The notes under the pieces are model-generated. The model searched no databases, was not told the DNA's origin, and saw nothing but the letters and a program-made list of their open reading frames with translations. Of a DNA stretch of 64,000 nucleotides, positions 1 to 8,377 are shown one piece after another. A program made the translations under genes and the position numbers. Origin of the DNA: Bog-752 sp963799395 (GTDB taxonomy: Bacteria; Actinomycetota; Thermoleophilia; UBA2241). The number at the start of each line of letters is the position of its first letter. Within the stretch, counting starts at the first letter, position 1. The stretch spans positions 66,191-130,190 of the forward strand of contig CAWCWZ010000063.1 of assembly GCA_963799395.1 (NCBI GenBank), given 5' to 3'.

Positions 1-106
1 GCACGCCACAGAGCACGGCGGCGTGGGCGAAGATCTGGGGGATGACGGGCGTGCGGTCGGCCTTCTCGAAGGCGACCGCGGCGCGCACACGCTCGAGGCT
101 GTTCAT
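1..106 (-). CDS. Uroporphyrinogen decarboxylase-family (MtaA/MtbA-like) methyltransferase, N-terminal fragment
   Basis: Only the first 35 codons are in the window; the gene runs off the left edge. The start (MNSLERVRAAVAFEKADRTP) has the N-terminal helix and the 'DR-P' turn typical of URO-D family proteins, which include the methylcobamide:coenzyme M methyltransferases and their bacterial relatives that move methyl groups from corrinoid proteins. Its ATG overlaps the TGA of the upstream corrinoid-protein gene (ATGA), so the two are translationally coupled. Family placement rests on a short stretch; the acceptor (CoM, tetrahydrofolate or other) cannot be judged. Confidence 0.6.
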   Translation of the reverse strand, partial: MNSLERVRAAVAFEKADRTPVIPQIFAHAAVLCGV

Positions 107-750
107 GCCGGCGCCGCCGAGACGAGCGTCGCCAGGCAGCGGGCGCCGTCGAAGGCCGTCTGCGCGACGTAGTCGACGTCGAGCTCCTCCGGGGACGCTT
201 GCCTGAGAGCCGCCCCGCCGGCCAGGATCTTCACGCCGGCGAGCCCGCGCTCGACGAGGGCCGGTCTGAGGCGGCGCACCTGGGGGATGACCGTCGTGAT
301 CAGGCCGCTCACCAGCACGGCGGCCGCCTGTTCGCGCGCAGCGGCGGCGGCCAAGGTGGCCACCGGGCAGTCGCGCCCGAGATCGACGACCCGGTAGCCC
401 TGACCGGTAAGGACCATGGTCACGATGTTCTTGCCGAGGTCGTGGACGTCGCCTTCGGGTGTGGCGATCACGATGGTCGCCTTGCCGCCGTCGGCGGGCA
501 TGCCCTGCGGGTAGAGCTCGTCGGCGACCACGGTGACGGCCCGCCCCACGAGCATGATCTCGAGGAGGTTGAAGGCTTCGACCGTGCACTTCGCGTCGAC
601 CCGCTCCATGGCGGTCTCGAGGCCTTCGTTGACGATGCATTCCACCGGCACCCCCGCGGCGCGCAGGCGCCGCGCCTCGGCCAGCGCCGCGCTGCGGTCG
701 CCGTCGGTGAGGGCTTCGATCAGTCGCTGCATATCGGGATCGCCCGCCAT
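103..750 (-). CDS. Methyltransferase corrinoid-binding protein (MtbC/MttC/MtmC-like)
   Basis: 215-residue two-domain corrinoid protein. The N-terminal helical cap spans about residues 1-85 (LIEALTDGD, then VNEGLETAMERV). The Rossmann-like B12 domain carries the lower-ligand motif EGDVHDLGKN, with His103 as the predicted cobalt ligand, followed by the SGLITT and GGAAL segments typical of the family. It would accept a methyl group from an MtbB/MttB-type protein and pass it to a second methyltransferase. The start at 750 has a GAGAGG ribosome site 7-8 bases upstream. It is coupled to the URO-D-family gene at the window edge and lies about 5 kb from three mtbB genes, so it is a candidate partner for them. 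The substrate is unknown. Confidence 0.85.
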   Translation of the reverse strand: MAGDPDMQRLIEALTDGDRSAALAEARRLRAAGVPVECIVNEGLETAMERVDAKCTVEAFNLLEIMLVGRAVTVVADELYPQGMPADGGKATIVIATPEGDVHDLGKNIVTMVLTGQGYRVVDLGRDCPVATLAAAAAREQAAAVLVSGLITTVIPQVRRLRPALVERGLAGVKILAGGAALRQASPEELDVDYVAQTAFDGARCLATLVSAAPA

Positions 751-1143
751 TCGTGGCCTCTCGCACACAACCGTAGCCGACGCGGCCGATGCTCGGCAAG
801 CGCGACCTCGCCTGCGGACGCGGGCGTCGTCGCGCCGTTCGCGCACCTGAACTGAAGTGTGTCGGTCAGAATGAGGGAATGACCCTCGCACGACAGGACT
901 ATCGAGGCGGTGCGGTGCGATCGTCCGTGACGGTGTCGGCAGGTGGAGGGAACCCGGCTTTTGATGGGTTGAGTGCTCGAAACCCCGGGAATGCTGCCTC
1001 GACAGGGTGACGCGGCGGGCCTGGTCGGGCATCTGAGCCGCGAGCGCGCGGCGTCGTTCTTCGGTAATGGCAACCTGTCGGGTGCGGCGGACCGGCCGCA
1101 GGGCGGTGCTCCGCACCCGGCTCCAGGCCAGGGAGAGATACCG
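751..1143. other. Divergent intergenic region, no gene seen
   Basis: This 393-base gap separates the leftward corrinoid operon from the rightward MFS gene. All reading frames look like non-coding high-GC sequence. I see no convincing promoter hexamers, tRNA or riboswitch. The last bases (about 1130-1139, GGGAGAGATA) are the ribosome site of the next gene. Confidence 0.5.
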
Positions 1144-3288
1144 ATGGCCGATCCCCGAACACTCGCGTCGCCTTCGGGCGACACAACCGTGCTTTCGTCC
1201 AGCGGCGGCCAGGCCGCCTGGGACCGCCGCAAGTGGTTCATCCTCGCGGCGATCTGCGTGGCTCAGTTCATGGTGGTGCTGGACATCGCGGTCGTGAACG
1301 TCGCGCTGCCTTCGATCAGGACCGATCTGAACTTCTCCGTCGAGAGCCTGCAGTGGGTGCTCAGCGCCTACGCCATCTTCTTCGGCGGATTCCTGCTGCT
1401 GGGCGGTCGCCTGGCGGACGTCCTCGGCCGCCGGCGGCTGTTCATGATCGGTCTCGTGCTCTTCGCGGGCGCCTCGTTGGTCTGCGGCTTCGCCTGGTCC
1501 GAGGCGTCGCTCATCACCTTCCGCTGCATCCAGGGGCTCGGCGGGGCGCTGCTGTCGCCGGCGGCCCTGTCGATCCTCGTCACGACCTTCGCCGAGGGGC
1601 GCGAGCGCAACCTCGCCCTCGGCGTGTGGGGCGGCATCGCCGGCAGCGGCGCTGCGGCAGGGACTCTGCTCGGCGGCCTGCTGACGAGCGCCTTCGGCTG
1701 GCAGTGGATCTTCTTCATCAACGTGCCGATCGGCGCCGCCCTGATCGGGCTGAGCCCCTTCCTACTGCCGGGGGCCCGTGAACAGGGTGAGCGGCGTGGC
1801 TGGCGTGGATTCGACATTCCCGGAGCCGTGACCGCCACGGCGGGTCTCATGCTGCTCGTCTACGGGCTGACCCGCGCCACGCAGATCGGCTGGAGCGCGG
1901 CCGAGACGATCACGCTGCTGGCCGTGTCGGCCGGCCTGCTGCTGAGCTTCGTCGTGATCGAGCTGCGCGCCCGTCACGCCCTGCTGCCGCTGCGCATCCT
2001 CAGCCTGGCGACCCCGCGGGCGGCCAATATCGTCGGCTTTCTCATCGGCGCCTCGCTGTTCAGCCAGTTCTTCCTGCTCTCGCTCTACATGCAGCAGGTG
2101 CTGCACTACTCGGCGCTCAAGACCGGCGTCGCCTACGTCGCGACGACGTTCCTCAGCGTGCTCTTCGCGATGGTGGCGCAAGCGCTCGTCAATCGCGTCG
2201 GCACACGGATCGTGCTGCCGATCGGCCTGGGGCTCATCATGGTCGCCACCCTGCTCTACACCCGTCTGCCGGTGAACGGCAGCTACGTGGCGAACCTGCT
2301 CCCCGGCTTCGTGCTCGCCGGCGTCGGCCTCGGCCTCGCCTTCGTGCCCGACTCGATCGCCGCCCTGACGGGGGCTCGCGCCCGCGAGGCGGGCGCCGCG
2401 TCGGGCCTGATCAACACGAGCCAGCAGATCGGCGGCGCGGTCGGCCTCGCGGCGATCACCACGATCGTCACGACCGCCACCACGAGCTACCTGCGCAGCC
2501 ACGCCGGTCTGGGCGCGCTGGCGCCGGCGGCGGCCCTGACGCACGGGTTCCAGGTCGGTTTCTACGTTCTCGCCGGCGTGCTGCTGGGCGCGGCCATCCT
2601 CTCCGCGGTCCTCATCAAGCCCGAGCCGGCGATCGCCGGAGCGGGCGTCTCCGCCGAGCCCGCGGCCGAGCCGCAGCCTGCGGCCGCGCGCCGCGCGCCG
2701 AGCCGGCCGCAGCCGGTCCACGTGCTCGGCCTCGTGGCCGCGAGCGCTCCCGGCTCGGACCGCTGGTCGTACCACAACGCGCTCTTCCGCTCCGCTCGCG
2801 AACAGGCGCCGGCGGGGATGACGATCGACGAGTTCGACATCGCCGCCCTGCCTGAGTTCGACGGCGACGGCGACTCCGGCGCGGACGCGGAGCCGACGCA
2901 GGTCGCCCGGCTGCGCAGCGCCCTGCGGGGGTCGGAGGCGATCCTCGTGGCCACGCCGCAGTACGACAGCGGCGTTGCCGGCGCGCTCAGGAACGCGTTT
3001 GCCTGGGCGACGGGCTCAGACGACGGCCGGCGCGATCTTGCCGGCAAGCCCCTCGCCGTCATGGGATCGTCCTGCGACGAGGGCGACATGCGCGCCGCGC
3101 AGGCCCAGATGGGCGACGTCCTGGGCGCCGGGCACGACGACGACGACGGCGGCGCCCGGCTGCTATGGAGCTGCGTGCGCGACGCCCGGCCGGGCGCCCG
3201 CACGGCGGACGGCGAGGTCCACGAGTCGGTGCGGGGCCTGCTGGCGACGCTGTCCGAGGTGGCGCGACCGGCGGAGCAAGCAGCCTGA
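1144..3288 (+). CDS. MFS transporter (DHA2/EmrB-QacA type) fused to a C-terminal NADPH-dependent FMN reductase-like domain
   Basis: 714 residues. Residues 1-500 are a 14-helix drug:H+ antiporter of the DHA2 family: motif D1 near QFMVVLDIAVVNVALP, motif A as GGRLADVLGRRR, and motif C in the fifth helix (GVWGGIAGSGAAAGTLLGG). After an Ala/Pro/Glu-rich linker (about 500-530) comes a flavodoxin-like domain: HVLGLVAASAPGS at the phosphate loop, ILVATPQYDSGVAGALRNA (the family YN-SIP-LKNA signature) and LAGKPLAVMGSS. Such reductases reduce FMN, quinones or chromate. The natural chaining of exporter and reductase in one chain is unusual and suggests reductive processing coupled to export. The ATG at 1144 has GGGAGAGAT before it. 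It is followed by a GC hairpin. Substrate unknown. Confidence 0.85.
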   Translation: MADPRTLASPSGDTTVLSSSGGQAAWDRRKWFILAAICVAQFMVVLDIAVVNVALPSIRTDLNFSVESLQWVLSAYAIFFGGFLLLGGRLADVLGRRRLFMIGLVLFAGASLVCGFAWSEASLITFRCIQGLGGALLSPAALSILVTTFAEGRERNLALGVWGGIAGSGAAAGTLLGGLLTSAFGWQWIFFINVPIGAALIGLSPFLLPGAREQGERRGWRGFDIPGAVTATAGLMLLVYGLTRATQIGWSAAETITLLAVSAGLLLSFVVIELRARHALLPLRILSLATPRAANIVGFLIGASLFSQFFLLSLYMQQVLHYSALKTGVAYVATTFLSVLFAMVAQALVNRVGTRIVLPIGLGLIMVATLLYTRLPVNGSYVANLLPGFVLAGVGLGLAFVPDSIAALTGARAREAGAASGLINTSQQIGGAVGLAAITTIVTTATTSYLRSHAGLGALAPAAALTHGFQVGFYVLAGVLLGAAILSAVLIKPEPAIAGAGVSAEPAAEPQPAAARRAPSRPQPVHVLGLVAASAPGSDRWSYHNALFRSAREQAPAGMTIDEFDIAALPEFDGDGDSGADAEPTQVARLRSALRGSEAILVATPQYDSGVAGALRNAFAWATGSDDGRRDLAGKPLAVMGSSCDEGDMRAAQAQMGDVLGAGHDDDDGGARLLWSCVRDARPGARTADGEVHESVRGLLATLSEVARPAEQAA

Positions 3289-3304
3289 CGTTCCGCGACC
3301 CGGT

Positions 3305-3335
3305 GGGGCGGCGGGCCCGCAGGGCCCGCCGCCCC
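3305..3335 (+). terminator. Hairpin terminator after the MFS gene
   Basis: A perfect 14-base-pair stem (3305-3318 with 3322-3335) closes a 3-base loop, 16 bases after the stop codon. It has no T-tract, like most hairpins in this window. A partial second copy of the right arm follows at about 3342-3361. Confidence 0.65.
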
Positions 3336-3488
3336 GCGGCCGCAGGGCCCGCCGCCCCGCGCCCAAAGGCCCCCGGGCCGCCCCTCAGGACCTGCCCGAC
3401 CACCGGCCGTCAACGGCGCTCGTCGTTGCCGCCCGCGGCGGCTGACCGTATCATCGGCGCCGGACTTGAACCGACTTGCGAGGGCCGT

Positions 3489-4549
3489 ATGGGACTCATC
3501 ACCTTCGAGCGCAGCGTCGAGACGTCGTCGTTCTTCAGCCCGCTCCTGAACATGGAGCTCACCGAGCAGACCATCGAGGTGCGTCGCGACCCGCTCACCG
3601 GCATGACCGCGGTCGCCTCCTCCGAGCTCGCCACCAAAGAGGAGATGTTCTACGGCAAGACCGACTGGCCGTACGCCGAGGCGCAGGCGACGAGCTCTCG
3701 CGAGGGCTGCTTCTTCTGTCCCGAGAAGGTGTTCGAGGTGACGCCCCGCTACCCGGAGCAGGTGCTGCCGGGCGGGCGACCTGACAGCGCGGCCGGGCGC
3801 TCGCCTTTCCGAATCTCTTCCCCCTGGCGGCGCTGCACGCCGTGGTGACCTACCCCGAGAAGCACTTCCTGCGACCCACCGACTTCGAGCCGGGGCTGCT
3901 GGCCGAAGGGCTCGGCGCGGCGGTCGAGTTCGCCAGCCGCGCCGAGGCGGCCTACCCGGACCTCGAGCACCTCGAGCTGTGCTGCAACCACATGCTGCCG
4001 GCCGGCGCCAGCATGGTGCACCCGCACTTCCAGGTGTTCGGCGGGCCCGGCGCGCCGTGGCTGCTGCGCCTGCAGTGGGAGCGCGCCGCGGCCTTCCGCG
4101 AGCGGCACGGGGTGTCGTACTGGCAGACGCTGGTCGACGAGGAGACGGCGCGCGGCGAGCGCGCCATGGGCGGCCGCGCCGGCTGGACCTGGCTGGCGGC
4201 CTACGCGCCGACCGGTGGCCGCGAGATCATGGCCGTGCTGCCCGGCCGGGCGCGCCTGGCGGCGCTCGACGGCGAGCAGATCGCCGAGCTTGCGCGCGGT
4301 CTGTCGAAGGTCCTCGCCTGGTACGAGCGCGAGGGCCTGTCGGCGTTCAACTTCTCGCTCCTCGGTGGGCCCCTGAGCGGCGCGCCCGAGGCGCACGCCG
4401 TGGTCTTGCGCGTCGTCGCCCGCTCGGCCTTCAAGCCCGACTACCGCACCGACGACTACTTCCTGCAGAAGCAGCTCGGCGGCGAGCTGATCTTCGTCGC
4501 CCCCGAGCAGATCGCCGCCGAGCTGCGACCCGAGCTCGGCGCCGCCTGA
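3489..4549 (+). pseudogene. Galactose-1-phosphate uridylyltransferase-like (HIT superfamily) gene, frameshifted
   Basis: The frame starting at ATG 3489 (GAGGG ribosome site) codes for about 95 family-like residues, including a Zn-type Cys pair at REGCFFCPEKVFEV, then goes out of frame near 3775-3800. The downstream frame resumes with ALAFPNLFPLAALHAVVTYP and continues to 4549. It contains NHMLPAGASMVHPHFQVF, matching the GalT active-site signature (N-H-AGAS-HPH-Q, with the central His as the nucleotidyl carrier). The product would transfer a nucleotide or phosphate on a sugar-phosphate. The single shift lies in a G-rich run (GGGCGGGCGACC), so a sequencing error is as likely as real decay. Exact substrate unknown. 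Confidence 0.7.
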
Positions 4550-4608
4550 GCGGCCGCCGCGCGCAACGGCGGGGTCAGGGGGGGGTAGCGGAGCGCACCC
4601 GCGCGGGA

Positions 4609-4649
4609 GGGCGGGGGTGCGGGCCTTGAAAAGGCCCGCACCCCCGCCC
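4609..4649. terminator. Bidirectional terminator hairpin
   Basis: A perfect 19-base-pair stem (4609-4627 with 4631-4649) with a GAA loop. The top strand carries TT at the loop side and the complement AA. It sits between two convergent genes (GalT-like and the permease remnant), so it probably ends both transcripts. Confidence 0.75.
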
Positions 4650-4686
4650 TGCGTTCGCGGCGGTGAGCGGCGTCGCTCCTGAGAGC

Positions 4687-5310
4687 CTATGCCTCCTCGA
4701 CGACGCCCCCGATGAGGTCTTCCGTGGTCGTCTCGGCGCCCTTGCTCTCGGCGCGACCCCAGGCCCAGAGGCCGATGGAGACGAGGATGATGACGACGAA
4801 CGTGCCCAGGGTGACCAGCTCAAAGAAGGCACGGGACACGCCCCAGTTCGACACGATGTCGTACTTCTGGCCGAGGGTGTTGTCGATGAGCCCGGGCCAC
4901 AAGAGCGTGAACCCTGTGAGGACGATCGAGATCTCGGCGACGACGGCGCAGATCCACAGGCCCGCCGTGCCGCCGGGCACCACGAAGGGCCGATGCACGT
5001 CGGGGAACTTCTTGCGCAGCGTGATCACGGCCGGCAGGGCGAACAGATAGCAGAGCACAGCGGTCGACACCGCCAGGCTGAACATCACCGAGAAGAAGTT
5101 GCCCAGGCTGCCGCTCGTGAGCGTGAACACCAGGATCACGAAGATCGAGCCGATGATGCCCGTGAGATAGGCCATGACCACCGGCGTGCCCTGCTTGCCG
5201 AACTTGCCCAATATGCGGGGCGCGGCGCCGTCGAGCGCCGCCATCGCCTGCACCCGGCACGAGCCGAGCACCCACACCGAGCTCGAGCCGAGCAGCGTGA
5301 GGATCTCCCG
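4687..5310 (-). pseudogene. APC-family amino acid/amine permease, 3' half only
   Basis: About 205 C-terminal residues of an APC-superfamily permease are recognisable, beginning near ILTLLGSSSVWVLGSCRVQ (about 5310) and containing at least four hydrophobic segments (VVMAYLTGIIGSIFVILVF; FFSVMFSLAVSTAVLCYLF; LWICAVVAEISIVLTGF; VTLGTFVVIILVSIGLWAW). The first seven or so helices expected of a 12-helix permease are missing: upstream of 5310 the frame reads as arginine-rich nonsense. It is therefore a 5'-truncated remnant. APC-type permeases accompany methylamine genes in Methanosarcina (mtmP, mtbP, mttP), so a decayed methylamine permease is possible, but that is inference. It ends with TAG. Confidence 0.7.
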
Positions 5311-5666
5311 TTGCTCCGTTGCACGAACCGCCCGACGCTCCCCTTGCGACCGCGCATCGGACGTAGCCGCCCCTGCATATATCCTTTGTGGCCGCCGGGA
5401 CGCAAGACCTGTTCCGAAAGCCGCCCGGATTCTTGCATCGATGTTCCGGTTCGGCAACTCGGCCGGTTCACCTGCGGGCCACGGCCGGTTTCCCTGCCGG
5501 CCGCCGCGCGCCGCCGCGCCGCACCACGAACTTGTGCGTTCTTCGCGCCGCGCCGTGACAGCCCGTTTGCCCGGAGATAGTCTCGTCTCGTCGGGCGCCG
5601 GACGTCAGCTCGCCGGGCCCGGGACTTGCCGTAAGGTCGGCGAAACGCTTACGCGGAGGTGTGCGC
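5311..5666. other. Rearranged intergenic region upstream of the first mtbB
   Basis: No gene is supported between the break in the permease (about 5310) and the mtbB ribosome site at 5653-5659. It contains an AT-richer patch (TATATCC, about 5385) and a possible promoter for mtbB (listed separately). The sudden end of permease homology marks a deletion or rearrangement border. Confidence 0.5.
5555..5583 (+). promoter_or_regulatory. Possible promoter of mtbB (first copy)
   Basis: GTGACA (5555-5560), a 17-base spacer and TAGTCT (5578-5583) resemble a sigma-70 promoter, 84 bases before the TTG start. The match is moderate and untested. The palindrome found at the other methyltransferase promoters is absent here. 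Confidence 0.35.
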
Positions 5667-7073
5667 TTGGAAGCCAAGATCCGGACCCGCATGGGGGACG
5701 GGGCGCTCGTCGAGATGACGCCGGCGCAGATCCGCGCCGATCTCGAGGAAGGTACCCAGGCGGGGGCCAAGCGGTCCAAGTACGCTGAGCTCACCGGCGC
5801 CGAGCTCGATCACCTCTCCGAGATCTTCTGCTCGAACAGCCGCTTCACCGGGGTCGACATCGGCGACGAGGTCGTGCTCTCGTTCGACGGTTGCGGCAGC
5901 CAGGACCTGGGCACCCGCATCAACGACCTGCAGTACTACGAGCAGTACCTCTGCGCCGACGCGCTCGAGCTGTACCACCACGACTACTCGTACAAGCCGG
6001 CCAAGGCCGTCATGCCGTTCGAACAGGTCGTCATGCGCCAGGCGCAGTTCTTGACGACCGCTCCGCTCGGCTACGGCGCCATGCCCGACCTCGGCCTCTA
6101 CACGGTACCCGACGGCCCCGTGGCCAACTGGTCGCAGCTCCTGCCGCTCGGCAAGATCGACGAATCGCGGGCGGCCCAGGAAGAGGCCGTCGAGCTCGCC
6201 GCCGACGACATCGTCTACGTGGCCGACGAGATGGTCGAGGCCGGCATCGAGTTCATCGACTTAGACACCGCAGGGGCGGCCGGCGACGCCGACTTCCTCG
6301 CCTCCCTCAAGGCGATCGAGCGCATCCGCGCTCGCCACCCCGACCTCGGCATCCAGATCGGCATGGCCGGCGAGTTCGTGCTGGGCATGCACGGCGAGCT
6401 CGAGTACGACGGTGTGCGCCTGGCCGGCCTCTGGCCGCTCGACCAGATGAAGGTGGCGGCCAAGGCGGGCGTGACGATCTTCGGGCCGGCGATCAACGTC
6501 AACACCGGCAAGTCGATAGCCTGGAACGTCGCCCGCACGCTGACGATCGCCAAGCCCTGCTGCGAAGAAGCGTCCGTGCCCGTGCACCTGAACGGCGGCA
6601 TGGGCGTGGGCGGCGTGCCGATGCACGTCCTGCCGGCCGTCGACGCCACCTGCCGGGCCTCGCGCGCGGCCGTCGACATCCTGCGTCTCGACGGCTTGTA
6701 GGTGGGCGCCGGCGATGTCTACGGCCAGGCTGTGAGCCACGGCGTCGCCTCGGGGATGGGCGGGATCCGGACTGCTGGAGATCTGGTGGCCCGGATGCAG
6801 ATCACCCGAGGGATGCGGCTTCCAGAGGCCAAGGCGCACGTAGCGGGCAAGCTCGGCGTCTCGGTCCTCGACCTGTCCGATCCGACGGTCATGCTCGACG
6901 TCCGCAAGGAGCTCGGTCTCGGGGGCATCCTCGAATCGGGCGAGATCACCGACATCGACGACCCGATGGGCATCGAAGCCAAGTTCAACATCGCGGCCGT
7001 GCTCGACGTGCCGGTCAACTGCGTCGCGCGCTTTCGCGCCAAGGCGAGCCGCCGCGGGCGCCTGGAGCTCTAG
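5667..7073 (+). CDS. mtbB: Dimethylamine methyltransferase MtbB-family protein with in-frame UAG (pyrrolysine 345)
   Basis: Read through one TAG at 6699-6701, the gene gives 468 residues; archaeal MtbB has 467. The two halves belong together: before the amber codon RASRAAVDILRLDGL, after it VGAGDVYGQAVSHGV and then GMGGIRTAGDLVARMQ, the conserved segment that follows pyrrolysine in MtbB. Pyl345 would bind and activate the methylamine so that its methyl group moves to a Co(I) corrinoid protein. I place the start at TTG 5667, not GTG 5661: GGAGG at 5655-5659 abuts the GTG but is 7 bases from the TTG, and the third copy starts at the same residue with ATG. The natural stop is also TAG. It belongs to a divergent trio with the next two mtbB copies, so the amine substrate may differ from dimethylamine. 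Confidence 0.9.
6699..6701 (+). other. In-frame UAG, predicted pyrrolysine codon (mtbB copy 1)
   Basis: The context is DGL-UAG-VGAGD. The reading frame, codon bias and homology continue on both sides without a ribosome site or start codon after the TAG. The position matches pyrrolysine in MtbB. Confidence 0.9.
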
Positions 7074-7095
7074 TCCGGGCAACCCGGGCGGCGGG

Positions 7096-7119
7096 GGCGC
7101 GGGCCTTGCGGCCCGCGCC
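7096..7119 (+). terminator. Hairpin terminator after mtbB copy 1
   Basis: A perfect 10-base-pair GC stem (7096-7105 with 7110-7119) with a TTGC loop lies 22 bases after the stop. No T-tract follows; a C-rich stretch with repeated GCGCCTCCGCC does. Confidence 0.6.
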
Positions 7120-7318
7120 TCCGCCGCCGCGCCTCCGCCCCCGCGCCTCCGCCGCGCCTCCGCCGACCGGCGGTTGCTCCGCAGAGCAGAGACGTCGCGT
7201 TGCGAAAGCCGGTGCCGGGCGACGGCGTGTGAGCGCGACTCGGCCAGGAGCACGGACGCCCGGGTCGACGATCGCGGCTTCGTCAACCGCGAGCGCCTCC
7301 AACCAACCGGACAGGGTG

Positions 7319-7373
7319 TGTCGAGGGCGTCATCATGACATCAGAAAGTGATGTCATGATGACGCCCTCGACA
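7319..7373. repeat. 25-bp perfect inverted repeat with 5-base loop
   Basis: The arms 7319-7343 and 7349-7373 are exact reverse complements around GAAAG, and are distinctly AT-richer than the surroundings (core CATCATGACATCA). The element stands alone upstream of the tandem repeats and the VapBC genes. It could form a strong cruciform or RNA hairpin. It could be a terminator, the end of a small mobile element, or a regulator site. Confidence 0.85.
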
Positions 7374-7390
7374 TGAGCACCGCCGTCCGC

Positions 7391-7473
7391 CGCGATCACA
7401 CAGACGGCGTCTCTCCGCGCGATCACACAGACGGCGTCTCTCCGCACGATCACGAGGCTCGCGTCCCTCTCCG
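7391..7473 (+). repeat. 27-bp tandem repeat, two exact copies plus a degenerate third
   Basis: Units at 7391-7417 and 7418-7444 are identical (each beginning CGCGATCACACAGACGGCG), and a diverged 29-base unit follows at 7445-7473. There are no spacers, so this is not a CRISPR array. Each unit has the half-palindrome GACGGCGTC. Position just upstream of a toxin-antitoxin pair suggests operator repeats or replication slippage. Confidence 0.8.
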
Positions 7474-7557
7474 CGCCGGTGGGGCTCGTGCGCGCCTCCG
7501 CCACGGCCACAATCACATTCGTCTCAGCAACCACGGCGACTGCTGGCCCCTGCCGAC

Positions 7558-7866
7558 GTGATCCGCACGATCGTGCAGCTCACAGACGATCAGTGGGTCG
7601 ACGCGCGGGAACTCGCCAGGCTCGAGGGCCTGTCCCTCGCGGCCTTCGTTCGTCTGGCGGTCGACGCTCGTCTCGAACGCGCCAGGTCGGCACGGCTCTC
7701 GGTCAGGCAACGGGCGCTCGCGGCGGTCGACGGCGTCCAGGTCGGTGGCAGAGGCCGCGACGGCGACCAAGATCCACGGCAAGACGTCGGCGGTGCGGGC
7801 GGCGAGTCTGGTGCGAACGACTCGGCGGGCGGAAGGGAAGTGCCGCGGTACTGGCTCGAACAATGA
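7558..7866 (+). CDS. Ribbon-helix-helix (CopG/VapB-like) antitoxin, C-terminus doubtful
   Basis: From GTG 7558 the first 60 residues read as a small RHH antitoxin: IRTIVQLTDDQWVDARELA (strand plus helix) and GLSLAAFVRLAVDARLERAR (second helix). The remaining 40 residues are Gly/Asp-rich and unlike the family, so a frameshift after about 7740 is possible. The stop overlaps the ATG of the PIN-domain gene (ATGA), the usual toxin-antitoxin arrangement. It would neutralise the toxin and repress its own promoter, perhaps through the repeats just upstream. Confidence 0.6.
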   Translation: MIRTIVQLTDDQWVDARELARLEGLSLAAFVRLAVDARLERARSARLSVRQRALAAVDGVQVGGRGRDGDQDPRQDVGGAGGESGANDSAGGREVPRYWLEQ

Positions 7867-8261
7867 GCGTCCTTGTCGACACCACGGCGTTCCTGTCGCT
7901 GCTCGACGCCGGTCATTCGCAGCACCGGTTTCTGCGCGACGTTCTCGCTCTCGAGCTCGAGGCCGACGCGACGCTGGTGGTGACCAACTACATCGTGCTC
8001 GAGACCTTCGACGTGGTGCGCCGCCGGCTCGGCGTGGAATCACTTCGCCTGTTCGCTCGCGAGATCCTGCCGGCGTTCGATGTCGTCTGGGTGCGACCCG
8101 ACGACCACGCCCTGGCGCTCGAGATGCTTCTGGCCTGCGGACCAAAGCCGCCGACTCTCGTCGACTGCACGAGCTTCGTGGTGGCCCGCCGTCTCGGTGT
8201 GAGCCAGTGCATCGCGCTGGACACGCGCTTTGCCGACGAGGGCCTCGAGCCTCTCTGCTGA
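7863..8261 (+). CDS. vapC: PIN-domain ribonuclease toxin (VapC-like)
   Basis: 132 residues, the usual VapC length. The acidic active-site residues are in place: Asp near the N-terminus (LVDTTAFLSLLD), Glu in NYIVLETFDVV, Asp in TLVDCTSFVVARRLG and Asp in IALDTRFADEG. VapC toxins cut tRNA or rRNA when released from their antitoxin. It starts in the ATGA overlap with the antitoxin and is wedged between mtbB copies 1 and 2, so the pair may be an insertion or may stabilise the methyltransferase island. Confidence 0.8.
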   Translation: MSVLVDTTAFLSLLDAGHSQHRFLRDVLALELEADATLVVTNYIVLETFDVVRRRLGVESLRLFAREILPAFDVVWVRPDDHALALEMLLACGPKPPTLVDCTSFVVARRLGVSQCIALDTRFADEGLEPLC

Positions 8262-8377
8262 CGGGCCGGGGCTCTGTCGTCGCCAGCCGGGTGGCGGGCG
8301 GCGCGACGGCCGATATACGATTGGCCGACAGTCGCGCCGCGGCCGGTCTTCCGCGGGAAGCAGTGGAGGTGATGCGT

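Noticed and set aside
6699..6701. Treating the five TAG codons as nonsense mutations or gene ends
   Set aside because: All five fall at the same structural position in two unrelated families known for pyrrolysine, homology continues in frame, and no new start signal follows.
7391..7473. CRISPR array
   Set aside because: The 27-bp units are directly adjacent without spacers, only two are identical, and no cas genes are present.
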